Notes: generated by a model from the letters alone, not told the origin. Counted from the first letter of the stretch, positions 21,480-33,212 are shown. The stretch is DNA of 36,045 nucleotides from Gnetum montanum (GCA_015680685.1 MNCI01001825.1:562775-598819); one strand, 5' to 3'. Made by a program: numbers and translations.

Positions 21480-22720
21480 TGGAGGAAAAATTTGTTTTAG
21501 TTCAATAGCATTAGAGAAAGTAAAGGAATATGAAAGAATACAGCAAACCTAGAGAACAAAAAAAGCTCATCTACATTATTATTTGAATTCTTATTCAAGT
21601 TGGTAGAAAAAAAATATATAACCTTAAAAGCTTTAAGGTGTGTTTGGTAACCTGATTCTAGGGTTGCTAAATTTCTACAAATTCTACTTATCATATTTAG
21701 AAATTGTTTGCTTTCAATTGATTCCATAGAGTTTTACCCAAATATATCTTCTTATTCTATTGTTTTTTATTATGTTTGGATTTGAAAGGTGAAATCTTTT
21801 CAGATTCGTTTAATTGTTAGACTCAAGATCTGCCTGAATTTAACATCCAAGGATTTACCCAATGCCAATAAACAATATTTCCTATTCAAAACCTAAGAAA
21901 AATTTATTTCAACATAAAAGCTTTAAAGAATGTAGAGGAATGCAACAAACCTGGTATCTAAGATCAACATTAAAAAGGATCATTACCTAAATTCACAATG
22001 TTCATCCAACTAGGTGGGTTCTTGGGTCAAATGACAATCAACAATATTTCATATCGAAAACTTAAGAAAAAGTTATTACAACTTAAAAGTTTTAAAGAAT
22101 GTAAAAGAACATAGCAAATTTGGAGTACCTTGATCAACATTTTAAAGGATTGTGACCTAGAGCTGCAATGCTTATCCCACTAGGTAGAGTTGGTAGATGG
22201 GTTGGTAGATGAGTGAAAGTCTAAGCGATTTGCCCAAGTGCTCAGCCCACTAAGAAAAGTTGGTAGATTGGAATATGGGTTGGTAGAAAGGTTGACCTCT
22301 TTGCCATAGTGCTTATTCCACCAAGTGGGATCCTAGGAGAATTTGTAGATAAGAAAAAGCCTAACCTCTTTGAATGGATGTGTTTAGGCTCACTTTTATG
22401 TCGTAGACTTATAAATGAGCACCTCACCTTCACTTCAAATCATAGTCCCTAAACTAATCAACATTATTATTTGAATTTTTATTTCATATGTACAAAAATA
22501 AATATATTAGCTCAAAAGCTTGTCAACATTGAATTTTTATTCAATTTGGAGAGAAATAAATATATTTTAGCTCAAATGCTTTAGAGAATGTAGAAGCATG
22601 CAACGAACTTGTAAAGCCCATAATCCTATCTACACTATTATTCCAGTTTCCATTCTAGAAGTAAGTAAAATTTATTTCAGCTTTAAAGAGAATGAAGAAA
22701 AAAAGAAGAATGTGATAAAC
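21480..22720 (-). repeat. Degenerate intron-like repeats, about 5-6 units
   Basis: Blocks near 21500, 21890, 22060, 22560 and 22670 share aa(c/a)ctaagaaaaa, 'ttaaaagctttaaagaatgta' and 'gcaac(a/g)aac(c/t)t', spaced by 110-500 bases. On the minus strand each resembles caggttt...ttttcttag, that is, a short intron-like unit next to the exon copy. Flanks include repeats of 'ttggtagatgggttggtag' (22188-22290). Confidence 0.5.
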
Positions 22721-22931
22721 CTATAAAATTTTAGGAGCACCACTCAAGTCCATCACAATATTATTCTAATTCAAAGTTCCTCATGTTATGTTACTTATAT
22801 ATATATCTCTCCACATCCCATTCATTTAGAAAAAGAGTCGAGCATCCTATTTCCAAATTCCATGATTTTTCATGAAAATATATTCAAGAATTTTTTAATG
22901 TTTACAATAGAAGCCAAGTTTTCATGTTTTG

Positions 22932-22971
<40 letters not shown>

Positions 22972-22972
22972 N
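22932..22972. other. 40-base A run followed by N (assembly gap)
   Basis: The sequence has forty A in a row (22932-22971) and an N at 22972. It may be a true poly(A) or a sequencing/assembly limit; the base count is unreliable. Confidence 0.7.
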
Positions 22973-23339
22973 CGATATGAACAATCAAGGAAGAATGAAA
23001 AATAATGTCATGCAAAAAATTTGAACTTATACCCTTCCATGTTAAACTTAAATAATTTTACTAGAACATTATCAATTTTATCACAGTAATTTGTTGTTAT
23101 TCACTTTTAAACAATACTATTGCTGGGGTAATAATTAGGAAACACTATTAGAGAACATACAATTTAATCTATTTATATTGAAGCTTAAACCAAGTAATAT
23201 ATATAGTATGTAAAAGTAAAATATTTAGATTGTTCTCATAAACATTTTGACCTATAAATAAAGACTTACATTAAGCATTTTATAGCAAGCATGCTTTTAG
23301 TTAAGGCTAAACCTAGAACATAGTTTGTGGTTTGTAGGA

Positions 23340-24680
23340 AGTCCGATGAAAAGTATGTATAGTTAATGCCATTTTTAAGCATTTTTAAAAAATTTAAAGC
23401 ATGTATCCATCAACATAATATCACTTGCAAACAACATACACCAAGGACATTTCATCATGTATTTCATTAGTTCTTCAACCATAATAATAGTAAACTTGAA
23501 ACTGAAATTTTTACTTTCATCTACAAAAACCTCTTAGATCTATTAGACTAGTTTTAGAATTCATTTTACAAAATTTTTTTATCTACAAGTTATTTTAATT
23601 TTAGTAAACAAGTAAGGGTTAAGTGTAGAACCTTAGATATTTTTCTACAAGATATTTTAATTTTAGTAATAGCTCATTCATACATAAATTAAATCACTTT
23701 AACATATTTATTAGAGATTTTATGCCTTCATAAGATCCACCAATTAATATCTTTAGGCAATTTATTATATGTTTTTTTATCAAATTAATAAAGATCATAT
23801 GTAGATTTTCTCTATATCTTCTAAAAATTCTTCATCAATTGTAATATTAAAAAATTAACCTCTATAATAAGCCTCTCTAGTATATATCCAACTTGGTTTT
23901 TTGATACTATTGACTCAAATTGAGGCATTGCTCTTTGACTATTCCAAAGCTTCATGGTATGGCTAATAAGCTTAATGTCATTATACTTTGCACAATTTTA
24001 CACATCATTTGTTCTTGTAGATGGAAATAATAATGTTTTTTCTCTAATTTTTAGGCATTTTTTCTTCCTTTGAAATTTTTTGAAATGATATGAGAATGGT
24101 ATCTAGTATAATGGCTTTACCATTTTTCATGTTAGATATAAGGTTGCCTGCACCTTAAAGAAGGGAAATTCATTAACCATACCAGAATTTGACTTGTTTT
24201 CTTGGATGCTCTTTATTCAAATTCTTCATTTGATAAATTTTTAAATTAATTTTTATACCTATTTAAAATTTCATTGCCTCTTACGAAAATTTTTTCATCT
24301 ACCTACTTGATGATTTGACATGGTCACTACCTTTATATTTCTTGCTTAAAATTTTTGCCAATTTGTATAGTGATTTTTCTCTTTAATTTATTCCTATCTT
24401 CTCATAAAAATCATTGCATTATGTTAATTTTGTCTCCTTCGTTGTCATTTTATACATCAAGCTATCTTCTTGGTTCTTGCTTTGGTACCATTCCTTAAAA
24501 TATTTTTTCATCTTTTGTATAGCATGTTGTACTTCACCACTCCACCATCATATTTCTTTTATGATGTACTTTTTCTCATTTATTTCACCCAAAAAAACAT
24601 CATTTCCAATTTTTTGAATGATCCCAATTCTAAGTCCTTTCTTTAAGGAAACATTCTCTAAATAGGTTGATGTTTTGTTC
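23340..24680 (-). pseudogene. RTE-clade LINE, EN-RT linker and reverse transcriptase fragment
   Basis: The minus strand, across frameshifts, carries the conserved run of plant RTE LINEs. WWSGEVQHAIQKMKKYFKEW lies near 24550-24490, YKLAKILSKKYKGSDHVKS near 24370, and NMKNGKAIILDTI near 24130. KMPKN then IISIYKNK lies near 24050, YNDIKLISHTMKLWN near 23970, SKNQVGYI near 23900, and HMIFINL near 23790. WCMLFASDIMLMDT is at about 23440-23405, where the polymerase box should be FADD: here it is F-A-S-D, losing one catalytic Asp. No 3' end is visible; the fragment fades near 23340. The AP endonuclease is missing on the right. Confidence 0.8.
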
Positions 24681-24732
24681 CTTTAAAATCCATTATTTAT
24701 GCATTTAGTCCCTTTTCTTGTGCTACATGTGA

Positions 24733-24820
24733 AGGTCTTTATACTTAAATCCATGACCACCAAAGGTCTGTATACTTAAAGAGAGTCTTACAAATCACAT
24801 GGATTTAAGTATACTTAAAT
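24733..24820. repeat. 15-bp inverted repeat and nested direct repeat
   Basis: atacttaaatccatg (24741-24755) is exactly complementary to catggatttaagtat (24798-24812), with a 42-base loop. Within it, aggtct(t/g)tatacttaaa occurs at 24734 and 24766. It adjoins the left break of LTR copy C and could be a small foldback remnant. Confidence 0.7.
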
Positions 24821-25465
24821 AATTCTAACTCTAAGAAGGGAAAAAGGTAAGAGTTCGGGTAAGGGACTAAGACTAATTAACTCACTATTGCCAAACCAAG
24901 TGCACTCGCCTCTTATTTATAGGCCACAAGATAGGACTCAATATTGGATGTTCGATATCGCTTGGAAGGCTCTGATATCGTGCACCCAATATTGTGAATG
25001 TGATATCATGGCCCCAATATTGCAGCTCATGATACCCCCATGATTGAATGAAAACTCATCCTCGAGTTCCTTACAAAATATTGGGAATGTATGGGATTAT
25101 TGATTTAATGAGAACTGATAGCAATAGGGAATAACAGACTCAAAGTGCCTGGCAAACAGATCGACAAACATATTACAACATTGGTTCTCACACCCATTGT
25201 GGTGAACACTGTACATAGATGACATCCAGACCCTCATCTGACAGCTTGAAGAGAAAGAGAGAGAGAAAAGAAAATGAGGCACGTTGCTGCCAATGTCAGA
25301 AATGTGCATTCTGTTGTTTATCCATAGCCACATGACCAAACTTGTTCATTGCATAAACGCTCCAGCTCTAGTCCATCCTGAGTGCTTCCTCCTATCCCAG
25401 TCCATTGTTCGTGTAATCGCCATCTACACACACAACACAGTCATGAATTAGTAAGGATAGATAAG
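24817..25465 (-). mobile_element. Athila-like copy C remnant (LTR end, PPT, 3' region)
   Basis: 24817-25025 is the sense-start part of an Athila LTR (TATA at 24913-24921, decayed GATATC array at 24940-25025). It is followed by the PPT-type tacccccatgat and about 430 bases matching 26208-26610 of copy B. It stops at 25465, where copy B begins, so B inserted into C. The left part of the LTR is missing. Confidence 0.75.
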
Positions 25466-26207
25466 TGATGAGTGGCGAGATACCCCTACACTCAACCATA
25501 CGAATACGAGCGTAGCACGCGCGATCCGGTCGAACTTCGTAGACTAAGTGCCTACACGCCCATGAAACACTTAGGGTTAATCATCCGTTGTCTTCCCTTA
25601 CTTACTTGTAGTTGTCATGGTGTATGATTAAGTAAGTCTGAGGTATATGATTTTTATAGCTTTTTATGTTTTTGTCTCCTACGCTAACAAGGTGAAGGGT
25701 TGAGAAACTAATTACTACCTCTAACTAATGAACTAAGTCTAAATTACCTAGCGTCAGCATCTGTTCCCACTTACCATACACACCCTGAACCGATGCAACC
25801 ATGGCTACCAAACGCTAGTTGTTGTTAGGATCACCACGCGTAACGCACGTGCTCGAAGCAATCATACTGAGGGACTTAACTAGGAGAGAAGGGTTGAGAG
25901 ACAAAGCAGTAAATAGCAGATAATAAATAATAATAAATAAAATCCTAATTAGCCTATTCTATGCACTGCAAGGTTTATCCAAGAAGCTAGTCTTTATTGC
26001 CGTACACAAACTTGTGTTCAGCTACAATGTTTGCTCGAATAAAGATCCGTTTACTTTAGGACTCCTACTGCGGGCACATGGAAAATATTCTATCTCTAGA
26101 ATGATCAATCTGCCAGAGTTTCCCTACTGTCTAGCCTAGGATGAGGAAACAAGGAAGAGCCGCCTCTTATTTATAGATATGATGACATGCGACATTGTGT
26201 CCCATCA
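25466..26207 (-). repeat. 3' LTR of copy B (742 bp)
   Basis: The LTR runs from TGATGAG at 25466 to CCCATCA at 26207 and is followed by tacccccatgaat. The TATA box (sense) is at 26167-26175. It is shorter than copy A's LTR, mainly at the U3 start, where only about 30 bases separate the TATA box from the end. The five bases before it are ataag; the partner site is lost. Confidence 0.85.
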
Positions 26208-28060
26208 TACCCCCATGAATAAATGAAAACTTGTCCTCGAGTTCTTTACAATAATATCGGGAAGGTATGGGATTATTGACTTAATGAAACTAATGGGATG
26301 ACATGTGAATGGATCATAATTACAATACTTGACAAAACTGGTGTTCATGACAACAAGGGTGAACACCTTATTACATTGACATCAGGCCTTAGTTGGCAGC
26401 TGAGAGAGAAGAGAGAAAGAAGTGTTGATGCTACCAACGCCAAGATTGCACCTTTCGTTGTTCATCGGTAAGAGCATCATCGGTCTTGCTCCTTGCATAG
26501 CTACTTCCAGCACTGCTCCATTCCAAGTGTTCATTCCAGATCCCCTCTATTGTTGCATGATTGCCATCTGCACACACAACACAATCTTTTATTAGCAAGG
26601 GTAAATGAATCATCATGTAATTGATACCTTGCTTTGGTGTATGTCCATTGGCTATGTTGTGGTATGGTATATATTAATGATGACTACCGAAGGTGTAGGG
26701 GTTAGGAAAAAATTGAAAAAATTGGGGCTAGGAGAAAATAAAAAAAATCGGGCCCCATACCCCCATGACTAATCGCGAACCTTTGGTAGCGTTAGAATGG
26801 AGAAAGAAAAGGAGTAAGAAAGATAGAGAAAAAGAGACAACTATAGCATCGATAAAATGGATGTCGAGATGGAAATGAACAAAGTAAAAATGATTGCAAA
26901 AATGTTAAGGGAAAAAATTTAACAGATGCACCAAATAGGAATGTCAGTGGGTCCTCCCCAAAGCAGGCTCATGCCCTTAATGCCTTGACAAACCCACATT
27001 CAAAGAGTCCGTAGGCTCTGGGAATGTCATTTGGAACAAGAGTTAAAGTCTTAACCACAAGAATTTACTGAAAAGAAAACAATGCATTTACCAAGATATA
27101 CACTAATGATACAACTGGCAATGAGGTGAACAATGGAGAGAAGGATGGAGAGAAGAGAATGGAATGGAATCCCAAGAACAAGGTGGTGTACAGCCCCTTG
27201 TGTGTTTCATGATTAATGTAACTTGGAAAATCTCATTCCAACTTCGGCCTTAAACCAACCACATCTACTGACTTCGCATTAATGCATTCGGCTAATCCAT
27301 AAACTTGAGTAACAAGAATGCCTTTGCCCAAGAGCCACCACCATTCCGACAAAACAAAGGAGAAGAGAATGGGAAGCGAGAAGGGCCTTAGTTAGAGGGA
27401 ACATTTTTAGTTCCATAACCAGTGCTTGTAGCCCAAGGAATTATTCGTCTAAGGGGTGTGCTTTGAATTCTCACTTTTTTTTCACACTTTTTTTTTGTTT
27501 TTGTGTTTTGTGTTTTTATGCGTGAGAACCACACCATGCAAAAACTTATTATTTTTATTGACTCAGCTTCCAATAATTGGGTAACATCGGAACGGCAAGA
27601 AAACTCAAGGAGAAAACATCCAAGCACCCAAGAGAATGGCCAACATAAAAGCATCAAGTTCCCTCGAAGTCACACCCTTTTAAAACCTTGAGTCCTTCCT
27701 TAGTTTGAGAAGTGCCCAGTCACTACTTCGTTAAAGTTCTTATTAGAAAGAGGACTGTACATTTCCAAGCCGAGAGAGACCATAGAAACTGGTGGATGGA
27801 TGGATGAAGTGAACTCATTGCCTGCCATATTAAAAGAAACATACCTTAGTATCAACATCATGACTTAAAGGTAAAAACCAAACATTAGCAATTAATGAAA
27901 AATAGTTCATACCATCAGGAAGAACANCAAAACAAAAGTGTGTAAAACAAAAACTAAAAAGAACTGAGGGCCTTCAATGATCAGCATAGGTGGCCATCTC
28001 CCCCATGATTGAATTGTAAGGGAGAGATCTGAAATAATGAGCGTCTATTTGAATTTCGTA
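26208..28060 (-). other. Copy B 3' noncoding region, first copy
   Basis: It corresponds to 9147-11100 of copy A. A second PPT-like word (catacccccatgac) occurs inside at 26753-26766. The end of this segment (27960-28040) resembles 29040-29115, the true end of pol, so the 3' region is present twice. A single N at 27927 marks an assembly uncertainty. Confidence 0.55.
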
Positions 28061-28360
28061 AAAGTGTCCAACTTCTTCCCATTAATGTTCTCAGATTAAG
28101 GGGTGGATGTTGGCGACGCTCATACTCCAATGTATCTATGCCTCTGTTGTTAACATGAGTTGTTTCCTCAGTTCGTTCTGTGCATATTGGTTTGCTCTTT
28201 CTAGTAGCTGTCAACCATGGGGTGTCCACTACTTGTGTGGTTGCTACATACAGGCACCTTTGAATTTGTGTTTCCTGGACACACCAATTACATGAAAGAG
28301 ATGCTGACATTCTTCCATGTCATCACCCTTTGAGGCATTGTATGTGATGCACAGAACTTT
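28061..28360 (-). other. Displaced pol spacer fragment within copy B
   Basis: 28100-28345 resembles the protease-RT spacer (32100-32310 in B; 14150-14340 in A). Shared features include 'ggttgctacatacaggcacctttg' (in parts) and the end tgtatgtgatgcac. It sits between the two copies of the 3' region, out of place. Confidence 0.6.
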
Positions 28361-29055
28361 GCGAGAAAGGGTCTTAGTAAGAGGGAACCTTCAGGCATGG
28401 GTAACATGTCTTTCTAGTGCCATAACCAGTGTTTGCAGCCGATGTTTCTTTATGATGTCTAAGGGGTGTGCTTTGAATTCCCACTACTTTTTTTTTGCAT
28501 AAGAATCACACCATGCAAAGACTTATTTAGATTCATTTGACTTCCTGATGTTTGGTCATTGGTGGAATGGTGCAAAACCCATGAAAAGCATTCAAGTACC
28601 CAAGAGAATAGCCAGCACAAGTGCGTCGAATCCCCTTGAAGTCACAACCTTTTCAACCATTGAGTCCTTCCTTGGTTCAAAGAATACCAAGTCACCAATT
28701 CATTAATAAGTTTATTTAGAAAAAGGGACAATACATTTCCAAGACAAGGGAGACCATAGAGTCGAATGGAGGAATGGATGTCATGGACTCATTGCCTGTT
28801 TTATCAAAAGAACCATATCTTAGTATCAACATTGAAAATTAAAGGTAAAAACCAAACATTAGAAATCAACATTATTATAGTAAAATCCACCATCATGAGC
28901 ACTTATTGTATGACGAATGAAAGTAAATCAAACAAACAAAAAAATAGTAAAAGTGGTAACGATGGTATAAAACAAAAAATAAGTAAATATGAAAAAATGT
29001 GTAAAATAAAAATGTGTAAAATAAGAATAAAAAAGAAACTGAGGGCTGAGAATGA
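28361..29055 (-). other. Copy B 3' noncoding region, second copy
   Basis: It repeats 27380-27960: 'aaccttcaggcatg' or its variant, 'taaggggtgtgctttgaatt', cacaccatgcaaa-acttat, 'agtccttcctt'. It leads directly into the pol 3' end, so it is the native one. The 28980-29040 part is A-rich with gtgtaaaat repeats. Confidence 0.6.
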
Positions 29056-30306
29056 TTAGCATTGGTGGCCCTCTCCCCCACGACTGAGTTGGAGGGAGGA
29101 GATCCGAAATAGCAAGTAGGGTTGTCCACCAATAGAGGTAGTATTGGTACTAGCTATTCTAGGCTCATGGAAAGGTTTGGTTTGTTGGATGTTAACCAAC
29201 AATTTTTTATCCGGGCTCTCAGGTTTGTAAATCATCATGGCCGCTAAAGAAAAAGTTGCATGAATAATATAAGGTCCTTCCCACAGCGTTTGAAATTTAG
29301 TGCGTTGTGGCACATGTGTGGGGTTCCAATAAAGGACCTTATCTCCTGGTTGGTATTTAACTTTCCTAATTTTTAGGTCATGACGTTGTTTATTAAAGGT
29401 CTTGCGTAATTCATAAGATGATAGAGTGGCTAATAGGTTCTCATCTAGTAGGTTAAGTTTCATTAACCATTCTTTTTGTGCTAGATTGAGGTCAAGGTTG
29501 AGGTCACATGCCATGGATAGTGTACAAAGCTATGCTTGAATAGGAAGCATTTGAAATTTACCGTACACTAACTCATAGGGAGAGTAGCCTATAGGGAGTT
29601 TCCACATGGAGTGGTATGCCCAAATAGCATCATTTAGTTTAGTGCTCCAATCTCATCGATACTTGTTAACGGTTCTTGTCAATATTTTCGTAATCTCCCT
29701 ATTGGTTACTTTGACTTGACCATTCACTTGAGGGTGGTATGGTGTAGTCAGTTTGTGTTCAACTCCTAAGCATTGCATCAACTTTCAAAAAGTCACACCC
29801 GTAAAATGTGTACCATTATCCAAAATAAGTGCACAAGGCATACCAAACCTGTTAACAATTTGTTGTTGAAAAAATCGTGTAGTGGTAGACGATGTACAGT
29901 CCATAATAGCAACTGCTTCTACCCATTTTGTAAAGTAGTCAATGACAACGACAATGTAAGCTTTTCCATTGGATATTGGTGTAATAGGCCCCATAAAATC
30001 AATTCCCCATATGTCAAAGGGTTCTAAAGGTTGAATTCATTGTTGTGGACATTCCATCCTAGTAGTCATTCCTCCATCACATTGGTAACGAACACAAGAT
30101 TGGACGAAATGATGAGTTTCCCGGAACAATGTAGGCCAATAATATCTTGTAAGAAAGATTTTAATGGCTATTTGTCTCCCAGCATAATGACCCCCACAAG
30201 GACCATCATGAGCATCTTGGAGAACTCGTAATTTATATACATCGGGAACACACCATCGGACGAAGCCATCGGGACATACCTTATAAAGATGTCCATTGAT
30301 TTCCAT
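29056..30306 (-). pseudogene. Copy B integrase, catalytic Glu replaced
   Basis: The HHCC domain is at 30306-30037 (AHDGPCGGHYAGR, then CVRYQC). The core in 29785-29994 has [10 protein letters not shown] (first Asp) and [10 protein letters not shown] (second Asp). After a stop near 29783, NGQVKVTNREI puts Lys (codon 29710-29712) at the position where the family has Glu, one G-to-A change. STKLNDAIWAYHSMWKLP follows, then a stop near 29538. The last open frame (29056-29514) has KVKYQPGDKVLYWNP and WEGPYII, the usual gypsy integrase C-terminal fold. All three DDE positions are needed, so it is inactive. Confidence 0.8.
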
Positions 30307-30411
30307 GAGATATTTGGCTTAGTGAAGAAACTGCTGTTTCTTTTTATCGTCCAACTCTTGTGGTGTTTCTTGTGTAAGGAGATAGGTAAGAATGCTGCTA
30401 TACTAATTTAT

Positions 30412-30890
30412 TTATGTGGTTAATTGATTATTTACTACTCCTGAAAAGAGAAATTCATTAGGAAAGTGATCAGAAAGCGGATATTCAGCCTCTTTGTTGT
30501 TCCATCTTAACTGAAATAAATGATCAGCAACAACGTTCTTGGTGCCTTTAGGATCTATCATCATAAGATCAAACTCTTGTAAGATTATGAGCCATCGTAT
30601 GATGCAAGGGCTCACCATTGGTTTATTCAGTAGGAATTGAATTGCACTATAGTCTGTGTGTACAAATATCTTATAACCCAATACATAGTGCCTAAACTTA
30701 TCTAGTGCAAACACCACAACCATTAACTCCTTTTTTTTGTGGTGTAGTTAAGCTGTGCACCAACAATACTTCAACTTGCACAGTGGATGTAATAGGGTCA
30801 CTTCTGGTCATCTAACTGCATGAGTATGACTCCTAAGGCAAAGTTGGACATGTCAGTCATTATATGGAATGGTCTAGATTAGTCAGGAGC
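30412..30890 (-). pseudogene. Copy B RNase H domain, frameshifted
   Basis: The open frame at 30412-30723 begins MVVVFALDKFRHYVLGYKIF, then HTDYSAIQFLLNKP, IIRWLIILQEF and the linker ending VVADHL. The first part of the domain (Asp and Glu side) lies at 30724-30880 in another frame, before a T-rich run at 30730-30737 where the frame is lost. It matches copy A's 12480-12890. Confidence 0.75.
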
Positions 30891-30899
30891 TTGTAGAAT

Positions 30900-31966
30900 A
30901 GGTATTTCTACAAGATTCTATTTTAAAGTTTAAAAAGCTAACTCACATTCTCTGGTCCATTCAAAAGGTACATCCTTTTTTGTTAGTTTAACCAAAGGTT
31001 TTGCAACCCTTAAAAGGTTCTCTATGAATCTTCTATATAGCCAGTGTGTCCAAGGAATGATCAGATGTCTTTTATAGTTTCAGGTTGGCAAATGATTCCT
31101 TGGATGACTTTAATCTTTTCTGGGTCTACCTCTATCCTTGTTTGTAAAATCTTATGCACTAATACTACACCTTCTTGGATCATTAAATGGCTTTTTTGCC
31201 AGTTGAGCCTTAAATTGATTTCAACACATTGTTTTAGTACTTGCTCTAATCGGTCCAATGCTTTATCGAAGTTCACTCTGTAGGTGGAGAAATCATTCAT
31301 GAAGAATTCTACACCATTTCCTATTTGCTACTAAAAGATACTTAGAACCAAATGTTAAAATGTTGCAGGCGCATTGCACAAGCCAAACGACATCTATTTG
31401 TATGCAAATGTTCCCCAAGGACTTGTGAATGTGGTCTTGGCTTAGTCTTCTAGTGCTATTTGGATTTGGTTGTATCTATTGTATCCATCCAGAAAACTAT
31501 AGTAGCGATGCCTTGCAATGGTGTTTAAGACTTGGTTGACGAATGGTAATGGAAAGTGATTTTTGAATGTTGCCATGTTTAATAGCCTAAAGTCTATACA
31601 CATCCTTCATTTACCTTCCTTTTTGGGTATAATAACTAATGGATTGACTCATTCGCTATCAGCAATGGGGTAGATGAACCCAGCTTTTAGAAGTTGTTCA
31701 ATTTCCTCTTTTACCACTTGTTTCAGCTTTGGGTTCAATTGCCTCTGCGGTTGTCGTCGAGGCTTCATGGAGGGGTCAGTGTAAATTCTATATTGGCATA
31801 TCCTAGGATCTATTTCAATTAATTTGGGATATGACCAAGAAAAGGCTTTCGACCATTTGTTCACCATTTTCAGTAGCCTCTCTTTTTGTTGAGGAGCGAG
31901 CTTAGCATTAATAATTACCAATTTTCCATTTTTGAGAAATGTGTACTCCATACCGATGGGCAACAA
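30900..31966 (-). pseudogene. Copy B reverse transcriptase, catalytic Asp lost
   Basis: The open frame at 31649-31966 gives the N-terminal part (MEYTFLKNGKLVIINAKLAP, SWSYPKLIEIDPRICQYRI, GFIYPIADSE). The catalytic box lies at 31303-31289 and reads F-M-N-D: the first Asp is Asn (codon 31295-31297), one G-to-A change from GAT. The 31061-31300 frame continues with YRVNFDKALDRLEQVLKQC. Stops and shifts separate the pieces. Confidence 0.8.
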
Positions 31967-31989
31967 TTTTAACTCCAGGGGCTCTTACT

Positions 31990-32590
31990 TAAAGTTGTTA
32001 AGGATTTCCAGCTTCCCCTAGTTAATATTTTCAATGTCGAAACTTGGAAGTCGATGATGGACTTGCTCTAATGTGTCTATGTTATCAATGTAAGCACAAG
32101 TCAAACCCTCAGTTGGTTTCATGCATATAGTTGAGTTGCTCTCTGGGTAGTTGTCAGCCACTAGGTGCCTTCCTATCTTGTGGCTGCTACATATAGGCAC
32201 CTTTGTATATTAGTTACTTGTGCACACTGGTTGTATGCAAGCAATGTTAAACATTGTACAAACCAAGACTTCTGCACACAAATACACCTTGTGTCACTGT
32301 ATGCGATGCACTAAACTTTCTTCTTCTTGATCTTTGCAAACGTATTTTCCTTTAATATATATTTAGGGAAAGATCACGTATTCCTAGGCATGCATCAATT
32401 GTGCTTAGCCATGCTCTTCCCATTATGATAGGGAAGTCCCCCTTACAGTTGTTGACTTAAATCACTAGGAAGTTGGCTGGATACGACCATCCACAAACAG
32501 TGGTAACAATGTCCTCCACTAGTCCTAGTGGGATAGTGATGGATTGGTCAGCTAGCTCTAAATAGATGTTACTCTTTTTTAGTGGAGGTA
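31990..32590 (-). other. Copy B spacer between protease and RT
   Basis: It is related to 14030-14590. Only short frames are visible (32018-32200) with no recognised domain. Part of this spacer also occurs displaced at 28100-28345. Confidence 0.5.
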
Positions 32591-32594
32591 GGTT

Positions 32595-33212
32595 CTAGGC
32601 TTTGTACATTTCTTGAGAGATTAAGTTGACACCAGAACCTAAATCCAAAAGAGCCTTGCAAGGTTCCTTTCTAGCGATTTGTAAATATATAAGAGGACTC
32701 CCAGGATCGGAGAATTTCCTAGAAAGATGGTAAACCTTAATCCAATTGATAATGGCATGCATTAACATGACCATGTGCATTGAATGTGGCCTTTGGTTTG
32801 AAGGGAGTTCTAAAGTTTTGGATGATGGTGAGGCCTTTGGAGAGTTAGCTGCTTGTGACTGTAGGGACTTGGTTGGACTGTCGGTCCTATAGAAAGGTCT
32901 CTTCTTTATGCGGTTGTCCAAACCAATAGTAGGGTGAGGATTAACAACCCTTGTAGTGTTACATTGTTGCGGCTGGGTAGGGAGCTCACCTTGCATGGTT
33001 GGAGCATGTGGTAATGGAGTTAAGGATGGAAGAGATGTAGCCGGATGAGAAGGATAATATGTTTGTGAAACATCACCCCTAGGAGAAGGAGTTCTATAAT
33101 ACTCATGGGTTTGGTAGTGAGGTTGGGGAGCAATGTGACTAATAGAGTCACATGGAGAGATTGTTTGTTGCACGTAGTATCCATATAGGTCAGGTTGACG
33201 ATAAGGGTACAA
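32595..33212 (-). pseudogene. Copy B gag-pol linker and aspartic protease
   Basis: A 205-codon open frame. Its first two-thirds are rich in Pro, Gln, Ser, His and Tyr (SPCDSISHIAPQPHYQ; LPTQPQQCNTT), a flexible linker. Its end carries PGSPLIYLQIARKEP then ALLDLGSGVNLIS, the retropepsin active site (D-x-G-S). The protease cuts the polyprotein; the single DxG per chain implies a dimer. It is the best-preserved catalytic site in the element. The frame stops soon after EMYKA. Confidence 0.75.

Larger units (their letters stand above)
20640..22930 (-). pseudogene. Second, decayed copy of the unknown exon region
   Basis: 20640-20700 (tttaccatatatgattt, ttggtacatt) and 21265-21540 (tccataatataacattccatgaca, 'cattttgcaaatctat', 'tcattttggaggttctatcttgggaaatta') line up with 17990-18330. 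A 530-base LTR lies between them. Beyond 21480, degenerate repeats follow (see separate entry), then sequence like 18470-18560. It carries more substitutions than the 17861 copy and has no open frame. Confidence 0.5.

Noticed and set aside
28766-29059. Plus-strand 97-codon Lys/Asn-rich frame
   Set aside because: It is antisense low-complexity sequence in the Athila 3' region.
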